A stretch of 64,000 bases of DNA from Marinomonas profundimaris (GTDB taxonomy: Bacteria > Pseudomonadota > Gammaproteobacteria > Pseudomonadales > Marinomonadaceae): contig NZ_AYOZ01000045.1 in assembly GCF_000508165.1 (NCBI RefSeq), positions 1-64,000 on the forward strand, given 5' to 3'. How positions within the stretch are numbered: the stretch's first letter is position 1; the number at the start of each line of letters is the position of its first letter. Positions 29,401-37,498 of this stretch are shown here, piece after piece. The notes under the pieces were generated by a model, which was not told where the DNA came from, made no database searches, and saw only the letters and a program-made list of their open reading frames with translations. Position numbers and translations under genes: made by a program.

Positions 29401-32050
29401 CTGTACGCCCAATGTACTCAACCAAACCACCTTCCAGCCATTTTGCCAAATCCCCCGTTCGATACATTCTTTCGCCAGCAATAAATGGATTGGCAATAAA
29501 TCGAGTCGACGTCAATGACAGTTGATTCAAATAACCATGAGCCAAGCCTGGCCCCGCAACATACAGCTCACCAGGAACCCCAATCGCGACAGGCGATAAA
29601 CCAGAATCCAGAATATACGCTTGCGTATTCGCAATGGGACGCCCAATGATAACTTTTTCTGAATCGTTAACTGACGCGCCCAAGCTGTCTACGGTATTTT
29701 CTGTTGGTCCATAATAATTTCTCACCTTCAATTCTGGGTGATTTCGCGCCTGCTCCCAAACAGTCGAAGACGCCGCTTCACCCCCTACATACACCAAATC
29801 AGGAAAATGTTTTCCTGATTCCGTTGCACCAATATCAAACAGTTGAGCCAAAACAGAAGGAGGAAGATCGGTGGCGTGTATTTTATGCAGATCACAATAC
29901 TGCTGAATCAATTCAGGGTCTTTACATACGTCTTCTTCTACAATATGTAACGTGTGACCAAAGCAAAGCCAATACAATATGTCCCAACTCGTATCGAATG
30001 AAAAAGACGCGGTGAGCATCACATTTACTTGAGTTAACTGCTCAGCCAAGGCTTTCCCATCACGCAACCAATGCGCAAGCGCTAAGTTAACCAAACCTTT
30101 GTGGGAAATCACGACACCCTTGGCTCTGCCTGTCGAGCCAGAAGTGTACATAATATAGGCCAGATCATCCGACGCAGGAAGGTCAAACACCGCCAATGAA
30201 GGGTCTTTTTGGCTTACCGATTCAATAAAACACTCATCGTCAACCGACACAATAAATGTGGTATCAGGCACATTAAAATCATGGCCGTCACTGGTGATCA
30301 ATAATTGCGGCGCCGAATCTTCTAGCATCCAATTAATCCGTTCTTGCGGATACGTAGGATCGATCGGCAAATAATGGGCACCAAGTCCCATTGCGGCAAA
30401 CATGGCATAAACCATGCGCTCATCTCTAGGCAATGCCAGCCCAACACAGGATCCTTTGACAACACCGTAGTCAGCCAGTATTTGCATCCATTTCGCAATA
30501 TTACGATGCAACTCATCAAAGCGGATTTCTCGCCCTTGCACAACCAGTGCAAGTGAAGACGCCAATGACGTCGTTCTATTATCATAAAAGCGCGCAATCA
30601 AACTGGCATAATCGTGTCCCAATGCTTTCTCTGCAGAAACAACAGCGCCACGCTGCCATGTTTGAATATTGGCTTGTTCCAGAGCAAGCAATGCAGGAAC
30701 ATCCGCGAGCCGCCCGTTCGGCGTTGACAGTAAGGTGGTAGCAAATTGCTCAAACCTATTCACATGCTCTTGCAGTGATGCAACATCGTACTTTTGATCG
30801 TTTCCAACCCATTCGATATACAGGTCACCTTTTTCAAAGTGCATACCAAAGTCCAGATCTTCTACTGGACCCGCCGCAAGGTGCTCAATCTTGGCAACGG
30901 TATCACCAAACGACAAATCATAGTCAAACAAACGGAGATTCAAAGTAGGCCCATACAAGGCTTCCCCTACTCGGCTTAAGTCACGAGCAATTTGTTCACC
31001 GTTGTATTTTTGGTGCTTTCGTATTTTTTTCAAATCTTGTTTGATACGCAGTGTGAGGTCAAAAATCGTATCGTCCAAACGTCCATCAACGATCATAGGG
31101 AGGACATTAACAACCGGACCAAGCGAATTCAAAGACACACTGCCAACACGGCCCATAAACGGAAAGCCAACCGGTATCCGCCATTGTCCGCTGATGCGAA
31201 TCAAGTAAGCAGAGATCAAACCCACCGCCAAATCGGCGGAGGTTAACTTCGAAGAAGGAAACATGCTTAAACAAGATTGCAATGCATCGGCGCGTACACA
31301 CGCATTTAGTCTAATTAAACGCTGTGACGCTAAACCACCACCCTCAACACGGATGGACGCGGCCTTGTTCGATAAACTCATCACATGAGGTAAATCTGAG
31401 CAATAGGTCTGCCAAAACGCATTATCTCGAGTGTATTTTTCCGAAGTTTTATACTGTTGCTCTTCGCTCACAACATCATAAAAAGAACGATAAGGCGTAC
31501 TGGGTACACCGCGCTGTTCGACAAGCGACTGATAAATACTCGCGACTCTTGCTGTAAACATATTGAAGCTAAAACCATCCAGCATGATATGGTGAAAGCG
31601 CTGATACCAAACAAACCGCTGACCAGAGAGTTTTATGAGTATTTGTCGCACCAGTGGCACTGTAGAACTTAGCGTTAACTCAGCGTCTAAATCCTGCTGA
31701 ATAAGCAGATCCATTGCTTCTTTTCCATTCCCATCATTCGATAAATCCATCCATTCTGGCGCAATCTGGACATGACACTCGTTCAGTTTTTGTGTTGGGA
31801 CACCCTCTTTTTCACGATAAACAGCATTGATTGTGTCCGCTTCTTGCAACCCCATTTCAATGGCATTCAGCAAAGAGTGCTCGTCAAGGTTCCCATTTAT
31901 ATGAACCTTATGAGCGATGGTAAACGTGTTGCGTTGCGATGAAATATGATCAGCAAGCCAAATGCCCATTTGCACATCAGTAAGAGGAACGGTATTGCGC
32001 CCCTCCAATACAGTGGGGATTGGAAAAGATGTTGCAGTATTATTTTCCAT
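23471..32050 (-). CDS. Two-module siderophore NRPS (C-A-PCP-E-C-A-PCP-TE), EntF-like second module
   Basis: 2859 residues from ATG 32050. Domains: starter C (about 20-460, HHIMLDG at 151), A1 (480-990), PCP1 with LGGDS (1031), E domain (1070-1500, HHAVVDGVSW at 1212), C2 (1530-1960, HHLVVDGW at 1707), A2 (2000-2510), PCP2 with LGGHS (2563), TE with GYSLGG (2700). The A2 pocket reads DVWHFSLVDK, identical to EntF (serine). The A1 pocket reads DTDDYGYVDK; aspartates at two pocket positions suggest a cationic amino acid. The E domain and the LGGDS carrier predict the D isomer. The starter C domain should accept DHB from EntB. The expected product is an oligomeric, possibly cyclised DHB-D-X-L-Ser. 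The gene is 11 nt after mbtH. VabF/CbsF-type enzymes are the nearest known counterparts (established families; closeness not tested). Confidence 0.93.
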   Translation of the reverse strand: MENNTATSFPIPTVLEGRNTVPLTDVQMGIWLADHISSQRNTFTIAHKVHINGNLDEHSLLNAIEMGLQEADTINAVYREKEGVPTQKLNECHVQIAPEWMDLSNDGNGKEAMDLLIQQDLDAELTLSSTVPLVRQILIKLSGQRFVWYQRFHHIMLDGFSFNMFTARVASIYQSLVEQRGVPSTPYRSFYDVVSEEQQYKTSEKYTRDNAFWQTYCSDLPHVMSLSNKAASIRVEGGGLASQRLIRLNACVRADALQSCLSMFPSSKLTSADLAVGLISAYLIRISGQWRIPVGFPFMGRVGSVSLNSLGPVVNVLPMIVDGRLDDTIFDLTLRIKQDLKKIRKHQKYNGEQIARDLSRVGEALYGPTLNLRLFDYDLSFGDTVAKIEHLAAGPVEDLDFGMHFEKGDLYIEWVGNDQKYDVASLQEHVNRFEQFATTLLSTPNGRLADVPALLALEQANIQTWQRGAVVSAEKALGHDYASLIARFYDNRTTSLASSLALVVQGREIRFDELHRNIAKWMQILADYGVVKGSCVGLALPRDERMVYAMFAAMGLGAHYLPIDPTYPQERINWMLEDSAPQLLITSDGHDFNVPDTTFIVSVDDECFIESVSQKDPSLAVFDLPASDDLAYIMYTSGSTGRAKGVVISHKGLVNLALAHWLRDGKALAEQLTQVNVMLTASFSFDTSWDILYWLCFGHTLHIVEEDVCKDPELIQQYCDLHKIHATDLPPSVLAQLFDIGATESGKHFPDLVYVGGEAASSTVWEQARNHPELKVRNYYGPTENTVDSLGASVNDSEKVIIGRPIANTQAYILDSGLSPVAIGVPGELYVAGPGLAHGYLNQLSLTSTRFIANPFIAGERMYRTGDLAKWLEGGLVEYIGRTDHQVQIRGHRVEPGEVEAALNAVDGVKNSIVIAKKQGSTHRLDAYAVVDAQRFQLADPSEKALVHALVLSLSSQLPAYMVPSTLTLLDRLPLNTNGKVDRKALPDPVAIGRNDGLAPKGEREVLLCQLVQQVLNLDAVFADDDFFALGGDSIVAMSLGSLARKNGYALRAKDVFESRMISVMATRLLPLGNVTRSPSIQTGQLADLPIYHWMKNAGGLDLAYFQAVCVALPVSMTQPIFERVMAKLVAAHRVLTSQIQSSYLEVGVVEDGLSIQSFSDDGSLPQLVDRAFEQLVQSSSSTVLDLPFSAMRVAYLQADDKKAAVIALHHAVVDGVSWRIVFSDLSHLLNNPDVEIPPSPNSLLDWQAVLQAQASRWQSQSQYWLTQLQGKPLFSRDMSHVREHQRVLLDESTSTLLLETLPKQYQCQPQEALLGVLYLALARQYQTTDIPIMMESHGRAEVSDLDLTRTLGWFTAEYPVRMTGKKALLTKLNASNDDDVPFEAVIQLVRRALINVPDDGVGYGVLRYLDDHFRQTFAQQESDTCPQILFNYLGRFQQNDLSLLQGDTYFKDTFEVHQSDCLTSTYALELNVFIDDSQDMPILALHIGHDANRIGSKDIETLLSSLSNTTKSMTCFAETHQAIAADSMVAEDLKGLELTEQNLDSLRSQYGALKAVLPALPLQEGLLFHAQLEQESQAADAGYSSLARLCLSGDMAVERLKESLGAVIEKHPQLGALFDFSHGDTALQILPWRRSSERKNWWPMQVVDLRDQDVESQQAHLKTIEKGELSRDFMAFQSAGIPLLNAVLVTMSDQLHYLFLNAHHLVVDGWSTPIMLRDLVTAYGSDDIVLASPPVPYTWVVEQLMARDKQAMRDAWKDAIDGAVPTLLFADTPPSELVTTHTLTLNTADFSQLKNAFQSKGLTLNSVLQTLWANLLFGMTGRSDVVFGTPISGRFGDVAGIEEHIGLFSNTVPVRVQLQPELTLWQQMQQVQNEQVSLLEYDGLGLAEIQRLGGHNNLFDTLFVVENFPEQADLFNTNYHGLTLGEVYNRGFTHYPLTVLALPSEQLNLLFEYRGGVEIEVLMARFDALLKSLLQDNVVTQHALDLRLDSEKTVIARLNETSYVLPEMTLREALTVQAAKSPESVCLSDETCQLSYLQARYEVITLAKQLQSLGVQPGDIVAVALPRSVKLSLALWAIIEVGAAYLPLDTGYPDDRLNYMLEDAKPRALITLAGEVSRFDHHTKHYLYDTDITPVDVSQAKQAIADWQAPALNIHSAAYLLYTSGSTGRPKGVLVSHQAIVNRILWMQNQYPLTSSDVILQKTPCSFDVSVWEFFWSAMVGAKLHMAPPDAHRDPVQLQQLIADYNVTTLHFVPSMLAAFVSSLSDGDASACLALKRVFCSGEALPVELSRQFEKVVGCELHNLYGPTEAAVDVTYYPAFGDELAQVTGAGVPIGYPVWNTQLRILDDFLRPVPIGVAGELYLCGVQLADGYWRRPELCATRFVADPLGDGERMYRTGDVVRWLESGAVEYLGRSDDQLKIRGQRIELGEIEQVLASQPGIDQSVVVAKAWGQDSSAMGADARQLVAYITSHVGALDTAQIRTSMSERLPAHMVPVVVMQLDSMPLSANGKLDRKALPLPSDIVNSTQGRAIKLGVETDIANAFSKVLGVTGLTASDDFFSLGGHSILAVRLVSELRRALKLNVTVGQIMVSPSIEKLAYVLGNQDLANSRELSGFGSVLPIKQGVGTPIFCIHPASGFAWQYTGFARYLSESCPMIGLQSPRPDGPIAAQKDMTGVIDQHLKLLKERQPTGPYRLIGYSLGGAIAHGLAIRLQEMGDEVSFLGLLDTYPPDEQDWSGATETEAQGEVEREKAQFMETSEDTLDEQMEVERDAMFADIVKNYADSVSLLSKAKSQRYHGKAVLFVADKTVPEGMDIQATWAPYLDALEEHHFDFAHEDILSPEALVVLGPLFNQLISE

Positions 32051-32061
32051 AGAAGACTTCT

Positions 32062-32286
32062 TTAAGCACCGAGAGAAAGGGAAGTACGTGTTTGAGGGCG
32101 AATATCTGTCCAATGTGTTTCGACATATTCAAGGCAGTGGAAACGAGAAGCGGGCCCAAATATCAACTTCCATCCTTGAGGAACTGTCTTGAAAACTGGC
32201 CATAAACTGTGTTGTTGCAGTGCATTCACTAAGACAACAAACTCTAATGAATCATTGTCAAATGGGTTAATTGTTTCATTACTCAT
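32062..32286 (-). CDS. ybdZ: MbtH-family NRPS accessory protein
   Basis: 74 residues. The family core is visible: NPFDNDS, then [20 protein letters not shown] and [14 protein letters not shown]. MbtH proteins bind A domains and are often needed for their folding or activity. ATG 32286 has AGGGA 8 nt upstream; an upstream TTG is in frame but unsupported. It is 11 nt before the NRPS, as in many siderophore operons. Confidence 0.93.
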   Translation of the reverse strand: MSNETINPFDNDSLEFVVLVNALQQHSLWPVFKTVPQGWKLIFGPASRFHCLEYVETHWTDIRPQTRTSLSLGA

Positions 32287-32374
32287 TTTATATCCCTTGT
32301 TCAATTCAATGGCCTATGGCCTAACTAGATAAATTAATTAAATGGTCAAATTCGGTTATTCATCCAAAGAAAGT

Positions 32375-33691
32375 TTAAGAGTTGGCCGGCAACAAATACG
32401 ACAACCCATTGACCAAATTTGAACGCCATGACAGCCAATCATGGCCTCCATATACCTTGTCGTAGTAAACAGTCCCTCCCTTATTTTTAATAACTTCATG
32501 GGTGACGTCGTTAAAACAATGCATGTCTTCTTCTCCTGTTCCGACGGTCATATAGACATCTAAATGCGCAACGCTGACGCGATCATGTAAAATCTGATCC
32601 GCTAAACTATTGCTTGGTATATTATCCAGAGTGGTATCGTCATCGGACTCAAGTAACTTAGGAGAACGCATTCTATTTTCCTCTGGCCACCAAAAAGACC
32701 CAGAAAGACTAATGATTTTTGAAAAATACTCGGGGAAAACCAGACCCGCATACAAAGCGGAAAGCCCACCTAAACTTTGACCTGCAACCACGTAGTCAGA
32801 AATAGACCGTTGGGAATGTGACAGTTGAATTTGAACGATAGGCAATAGGTTGCTGATCAACGACTGCCAAAAGGGAAAGTAGCAACCAAGCTCTTTCCAG
32901 CGAGTTTTTCCATCAATAGAAGGGATTAACAGATAATGTGCTGGCGCTATTTTCTTTGTGTCTGTCAAATACTGGAGCACAGATAACGTACCACTAGAAG
33001 CATTCCATTTTTGCCCATCTAGCAATACAACCAGCGGAGCCTCACCAGCAGCGGTCGAGAAAAGCCAGCAATGACGCTGATTGCCAAGCACGGCATCATC
33101 CCAATGAATGGTTTGAATCTGATCTACTGGAATTGCACTTAGCAATTCTTGCTCCCATTCTCTCCAACCGGCCTCTTTTACGGCATCCGGAAGGTGCAAC
33201 GGCGAGCTCATCCCCCAACCTGACACAAGTACAGGTAATGCATTCAAATCATCAGATATTTGATTTTCAGCAACACTCATCCACCAAGCACGTTGAGATT
33301 CACGAGAACCTGAATAAGACTTCCGTGCAAGCTCCGGTAACTGATGCTGCTCAATGGGAATAAAGGAATAACTTCCTCGCCATCGAGAATCTACTTCCAG
33401 TTGACCTAGCCAAACATCGGTTTCAGGCACTCGATGAAGACATTTTGGCTGCCAGCTGTGGTGATCCGTTAAGGAGTTAACGTCTAGCAACACACTGGCT
33501 GTCGTGGAATTTTTCTCATTACCTTGAGGATCTTGCCAGATAAACAGCACAAGACTGGTCGAATTATTTATTGGTTTAACAAAAGGGCCACCCGAATGGC
33601 GAATCGCTTCCCACCACGCCTGACTACCCACTTGATGATGTGCGACGCCAAAGCCTTCCAGCAATGCGCGCAACTCTAATTGTTCGAACAA
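32375..33691 (-). CDS. fes: Fes-like ferric-siderophore esterase
   Basis: About 438 residues. An N-terminal enterochelin-esterase domain is followed by an alpha/beta-hydrolase: the nucleophile Ser in GQSLGGLSALYAGL (near 310), LSGSFWW, and the catalytic His in YGGHDWLSW near the C-terminus. In the cytosol Fes hydrolyses the serine ester bonds of ferric enterobactin. Its presence implies a serine-ester backbone for this siderophore. No ATG exists near the N-terminus. A TTG at 33691 has AGGAAGG 5 nt upstream; a GTG at 33694 and a TTG at 33718 are alternatives. First gene of the operon ending in entS. Confidence 0.9.
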   Translation of the reverse strand: MFEQLELRALLEGFGVAHHQVGSQAWWEAIRHSGGPFVKPINNSTSLVLFIWQDPQGNEKNSTTASVLLDVNSLTDHHSWQPKCLHRVPETDVWLGQLEVDSRWRGSYSFIPIEQHQLPELARKSYSGSRESQRAWWMSVAENQISDDLNALPVLVSGWGMSSPLHLPDAVKEAGWREWEQELLSAIPVDQIQTIHWDDAVLGNQRHCWLFSTAAGEAPLVVLLDGQKWNASSGTLSVLQYLTDTKKIAPAHYLLIPSIDGKTRWKELGCYFPFWQSLISNLLPIVQIQLSHSQRSISDYVVAGQSLGGLSALYAGLVFPEYFSKIISLSGSFWWPEENRMRSPKLLESDDDTTLDNIPSNSLADQILHDRVSVAHLDVYMTVGTGEEDMHCFNDVTHEVIKNKGGTVYYDKVYGGHDWLSWRSNLVNGLSYLLPANS

Positions 33692-33749
33692 CACACCCTT
33701 CCTATCTTCGTAAAGCAAAGAAATATTAAATATATTTCACAATAGTATT

Positions 33750-33768
33750 GCGAAGCATTCTCATTATC
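33750..33768. promoter_or_regulatory. Fur box between esterase operon and TonB receptor
   Basis: The reverse complement reads GATAATGAGAATGCTTCGC, matching 14 of 19 Fur-consensus positions, with an intact GATAATGA half. It lies between divergent genes and could repress both. Confidence 0.6.
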
Positions 33769-33817
33769 AATAACATTAACAAGATCTTTACTTAATTGAT
33801 TCAAAATAAGGAAAACC

Positions 33818-35869
33818 ATGTCTCTCTCTAAGAATTCATCCACCCGCTTACCAAGCCGGTTATCTACTGTTGCTGTCGCCGTCATCAGTATTAACGCCGC
33901 TTTCATCTCTGCCAACACGTTCGCTGAAGACACAACACACCTAACGACTCTAGTGGTTACGGGTGAAAAAATTGATAAAGACATCAAGGACACAACAACT
34001 GCTGTTACAGTTATTACAGAAGATGAGTTAGCCAACAATAAAGTAAATGATGTCAATGACATTGTTGTACAGGCCCCCAATGTGACAACGGGTGGATATG
34101 GAACTATAAATATTCGAGGCGTAAACGGATCTGGACCTGCTATAGGTTCCAATTCATTTATGACAGGTGGTAGTCCTCGAGTATCAACAAGTGTTGATGG
34201 GGTAACAGAGGCTTGGGGTGGATATAACTTCAACCCAGCGGATATATGGGATGCACAACAAGTAGAAGTACTTCGCGGCCCCCAATCAACAGTACAAGGT
34301 GATAACGCCATAGGCGGCGCGGTTGTTATTAAAACTAATGACCCTAGTTTCGAATGGGAAAGTGCCGTTCGTGCCGGGATAGAAACTTATGACAACAACA
34401 ACCTTAAGAAAAATATTTCTGCGATGGTATCCGGACCACTTATAGAAGACGAGTTAGCATTTCGCCTTGCAATTGACGATAGCCAAGGTGAAGGCTGGAT
34501 TGACTATAAAGGCACAGACTCCAATTCACCTGACGTTGATGACTCAGAGTCTCTAAATGTTCGTGGTAAATTGCTATGGGAACCAAAAAATATTGATGGC
34601 CTTAGCTCTAAATTAACAGTCAACCACCGGAAGAATGATGGAGAATATTTGAACTGGATAGACAACTCAAGTAGCTCAATATCAGATCATCGCCTCACTC
34701 TATCTGACAATAATACCCGCGTACAAGATTCTGAAGTAAATAACATTGCTTTAGATATCAACTACGACATTGATCAAAGTGTCAGCAACAGCCTACAAAT
34801 AAGCTATAACGACTACACCGCTTCATTTGATGAATATCCGGGCAACACACTACTCGATATCACTGAAGAGCGCTTTAGTTTAGAAGATCGCGTTACTTTC
34901 AACTCTACTGATTCAAAGCTATCAGGCTTTGTAGGTATTTATACAGCGACTTCAGACTCAACCTTAGATGTAAACTTTGGCACATCTGACGGCTATGATT
35001 CTGCAGGAACAAAAACCAACCTTGCAGCCTTTGGTGAAGCTACCTACGTACTAACGGAGAAAATCAGAGTTAGTACTGGCGCTAGACTTGAAAAAGAAGA
35101 GCAAGATAGAGACCTAGTCGCATGGGGCAACGTACTTGATCAGGACACATCTGATACTATTTTCTTACCAAAAGTTAGTGCATCTTACGATATAACATCT
35201 AGCACTACTCTTGGAGCATCTCTAAGTAAAGGATATAATTCTGGCGGTGCAGCTTTAGCGTGGGGAACATGGGAATACTATACTTTTGACCCAGAAGAAG
35301 TAATGACATTTGAACTAAGCAGCAAAACACGGTTCAACAATGGCACTATGGTAAATGCTAGCATTTTTTATAACGAGTATTCAGATTATCAAGCCTATAC
35401 CAGTACGAAATTAGAAAATCTTTCTTCTGCCCACACTTATGGAGCTGAAGTAGAAGTAACAGCATTTGCAACAGATAATCTAGAGTTACGCGGATCAATC
35501 GGAACATTAAGTACTGCCGTTGATACCACTGATGCAGATACATCTAGCTGGCAAGATAAAGAATTGACCTTTGCTCCCGATCTAAATGTAGGAGTTGGCT
35601 TTACTCAATATATTGGTAACCAATGGTCAATTAGCGCTGATGCTACTTATGTAAGTGAATACTACTCTAGTATGGATAATACTGCAGCGTCGAAAGCTGG
35701 TGACTACATAACAGCGGATACTCGCATTCAATACACTCATGGCGATTTCACTGTAGAAGGTTATATTAAAAATATCACTAATGAAGATGTAATATTTCAA
35801 ACTACAGACGACACTGTTGCAATGGGAGCGTCTCGCACTATCGGTCTAAGCGCTACTTACCGCATGTAA
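33818..35869 (+). CDS. TonB-dependent ferric-siderophore receptor
   Basis: 683-residue outer-membrane receptor. A signal peptide (cleavage after about 36, ...ISANTFA) is followed by the TonB box TTLVVTG, the plug domain (about 50-170, with INIRGVNG and VEVLRGPQSTVQGDNAIGG) and a 22-strand beta-barrel. It imports the ferric siderophore with TonB energy. AAGGA lies 8 nt before the ATG. The last residues are ATYRM: the usual terminal aromatic is replaced by Met. The gene looks more AT-rich than its neighbours. It is monocistronic, with a terminator. Confidence 0.93.
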   Translation: MSLSKNSSTRLPSRLSTVAVAVISINAAFISANTFAEDTTHLTTLVVTGEKIDKDIKDTTTAVTVITEDELANNKVNDVNDIVVQAPNVTTGGYGTINIRGVNGSGPAIGSNSFMTGGSPRVSTSVDGVTEAWGGYNFNPADIWDAQQVEVLRGPQSTVQGDNAIGGAVVIKTNDPSFEWESAVRAGIETYDNNNLKKNISAMVSGPLIEDELAFRLAIDDSQGEGWIDYKGTDSNSPDVDDSESLNVRGKLLWEPKNIDGLSSKLTVNHRKNDGEYLNWIDNSSSSISDHRLTLSDNNTRVQDSEVNNIALDINYDIDQSVSNSLQISYNDYTASFDEYPGNTLLDITEERFSLEDRVTFNSTDSKLSGFVGIYTATSDSTLDVNFGTSDGYDSAGTKTNLAAFGEATYVLTEKIRVSTGARLEKEEQDRDLVAWGNVLDQDTSDTIFLPKVSASYDITSSTTLGASLSKGYNSGGAALAWGTWEYYTFDPEEVMTFELSSKTRFNNGTMVNASIFYNEYSDYQAYTSTKLENLSSAHTYGAEVEVTAFATDNLELRGSIGTLSTAVDTTDADTSSWQDKELTFAPDLNVGVGFTQYIGNQWSISADATYVSEYYSSMDNTAASKAGDYITADTRIQYTHGDFTVEGYIKNITNEDVIFQTTDDTVAMGASRTIGLSATYRM

Positions 35870-35889
35870 TTACGGTAAACGCTATAAAC

Positions 35890-35923
35890 AAAAAAGGCGA
35901 ATCACTCACGATTCGCCTTTTTT
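35890..35923. terminator. Bidirectional terminator after the receptor gene
   Basis: Stem AAAAAAGGCGAATC/GATTCGCCTTTTTT with loop ACTCAC, between the convergent receptor and entD genes. T tracts are present on both strands. Confidence 0.9.
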
Positions 35924-35960
35924 TGTTTTGCTGATGTTAACTTCTAAAAAGTCACTTCAA

Positions 35961-36647
35961 TTAGCAGTATGCCCATGTCATAACATGGCCACCGAGCATC
36001 TTATAGCGCCCTTTTACAAGATAACCCGATTCAATACGCCTGCTTAATGTACGCCTTACTTGAAAAACAAAAACGTCAGTTTGCTCAATAGAAACCAACG
36101 CCACATCCAAAAAATCAAAGTATTCACCGACTGCTGGATACAGCGCTTTATAAACACTCTCTTTGAGTGAGAATAATAACAACGCCCTTTGCGCTTTTTC
36201 TATTCCTGCTGATTTTAATTTCACAAATTCGTCTTCACACCCAATCAAATCCGCCGCATCAAGTTTATCGGCATTATCAAGTCGCTCTAAATCTATGCCT
36301 ATGTATTGAATATCCCTTTCTGATCGTGGCAATAACACCGCAACCGCTTGATTGTCTGTATGGGAAATACTGCCCGCGTATTCGTTTGGCCATACTGGCG
36401 AACCGTCTTCAGACTTAGGGATGTCTTTCGCTGCCTCATTCAAACACGCTTGCGCATGACGAACGGCAAGTCGCCCAGCTAAGAAAGTCTCTTTGCGTTT
36501 GCTTCGCCATTTCTCATAATCCAAAGGTTTCGTTATGTCAGATCCACAATCAGCGCCAATTAAAGAACTCTCTTTAAAGCAAAAATGACTGACGTTTAAA
36601 CAGTCGGACTCAAAAAGACGTATTTGTGTTTGATAGAATCGGTTCAC
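35961..36647 (-). CDS. entD: EntD-type 4'-phosphopantetheinyl transferase
   Basis: 228 residues. The magnesium-binding motif IGIDLERL (about 113-120) and the FSLKESVYKALYP motif (about 158-170) identify a PPTase of the EntD group, as does SISHTDNQAVAVL. It attaches phosphopantetheine to the carriers of EntB and the NRPS. The start is a GTG with GAGA just upstream. A terminator separates it from entA, so it should have its own promoter, unlike an entCEBAD run. Confidence 0.9.
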   Translation of the reverse strand: MNRFYQTQIRLFESDCLNVSHFCFKESSLIGADCGSDITKPLDYEKWRSKRKETFLAGRLAVRHAQACLNEAAKDIPKSEDGSPVWPNEYAGSISHTDNQAVAVLLPRSERDIQYIGIDLERLDNADKLDAADLIGCEDEFVKLKSAGIEKAQRALLLFSLKESVYKALYPAVGEYFDFLDVALVSIEQTDVFVFQVRRTLSRRIESGYLVKGRYKMLGGHVMTWAYC

Positions 36648-36663
36648 TCTCTTTCATCCCTAT

Positions 36664-36694
36664 AAAAAAGCTCGGTATGATGACCATACCGAGC
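36664..36694 (-). terminator. Terminator of the entCEBA operon
   Basis: On the minus strand GCTCGGTATG/CATACCGAGC (10-bp perfect stem, 5-nt loop) is followed by six T. It sits 46 nt after the entA stop and just before entD. Confidence 0.85.
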
Positions 36695-36739
36695 AATTTG
36701 ATTTGCCTATAAAGGACTATTATTTCAGTGAAAATTTCA

Positions 36740-37498
36740 CTAAGCGTTTAGTGTCGCACCACCGTCTGCCACCACGTCTTGCATAGTAATGTGATTCGAC
36801 ATTGATGACGCAAAAAACAACACGGTTTGAGCGATATCACTTGGCTGAGCAATTTTACCAAGTGGAATACCAAGCTTATATTGCTCTGGAAAACCTTTTA
36901 TTGTGTTTGCTTCCGCGTCGTCAGTACTCCACAACATTCTCTGCATTGGAGTATCGGTCGAACCAGGACACACCACATTACAACGTACGCCATAAGGCGC
37001 TAACTCCAATCCCGCAGTATGACTGAGCGCAGATAACGCCGCTTTTGAGGCACAATAGGCGGCCATATTTTGGCGTGGCACTTTGGCCGCATTCGAGCTA
37101 ATTGTTACGATCGCACCCTGTCTCTGACGTTTGAATGTCGCCATAGTATGTTTGATCATCAAAAAAGGCCCGCCTGCATTCACATTGAAACAATGCTGAA
37201 AATCCTCCAGCGTCGTGGTTTCTAGGCTACCTAAACGAAGAATGCCAGCACCATTCACCAACACATCCAATACTGGATCCTTAGTAATGACACGCTCTAC
37301 CACTTGCTTGACCGCACGATCATCACTGATGTCTAGCACGATACAATCAAAACCATAATGTCCGCCATCAAAAGCCAAATCAAAGCCAATCACTTTTGCG
37401 CCCTGCTCTGCAAATTGATTAGCAACCTCTAAACCTATACCTCTTCCAGCTCCCGTCACCCAAACCGTTTTATTCGAAAAATCAAGTGGGTTCATCAT
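36740..37498 (-). CDS. entA: 2,3-dihydro-2,3-dihydroxybenzoate dehydrogenase EntA
   Basis: 252-residue short-chain dehydrogenase. The NAD-binding GAGRGIG lies near residue 16, the catalytic Ser in ISSNAAK and the YCASK dyad (about 153-157) follow. It oxidises dihydro-DHB to 2,3-dihydroxybenzoate. It begins with two consecutive ATGs and overlaps the entB stop. Last gene before the operon terminator. Confidence 0.93.
   Translation of the reverse strand: MMNPLDFSNKTVWVTGAGRGIGLEVANQFAEQGAKVIGFDLAFDGGHYGFDCIVLDISDDRAVKQVVERVITKDPVLDVLVNGAGILRLGSLETTTLEDFQHCFNVNAGGPFLMIKHTMATFKRQRQGAIVTISSNAAKVPRQNMAAYCASKAALSALSHTAGLELAPYGVRCNVVCPGSTDTPMQRMLWSTDDAEANTIKGFPEQYKLGIPLGKIAQPSDIAQTVLFFASSMSNHITMQDVVADGGATLNA

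Noticed and set aside
33676..34311. 211-codon minus-strand frame across the receptor gene start
   Set aside because: Overlaps the TonB receptor signal and plug coding region and the Fur site; no known domain.
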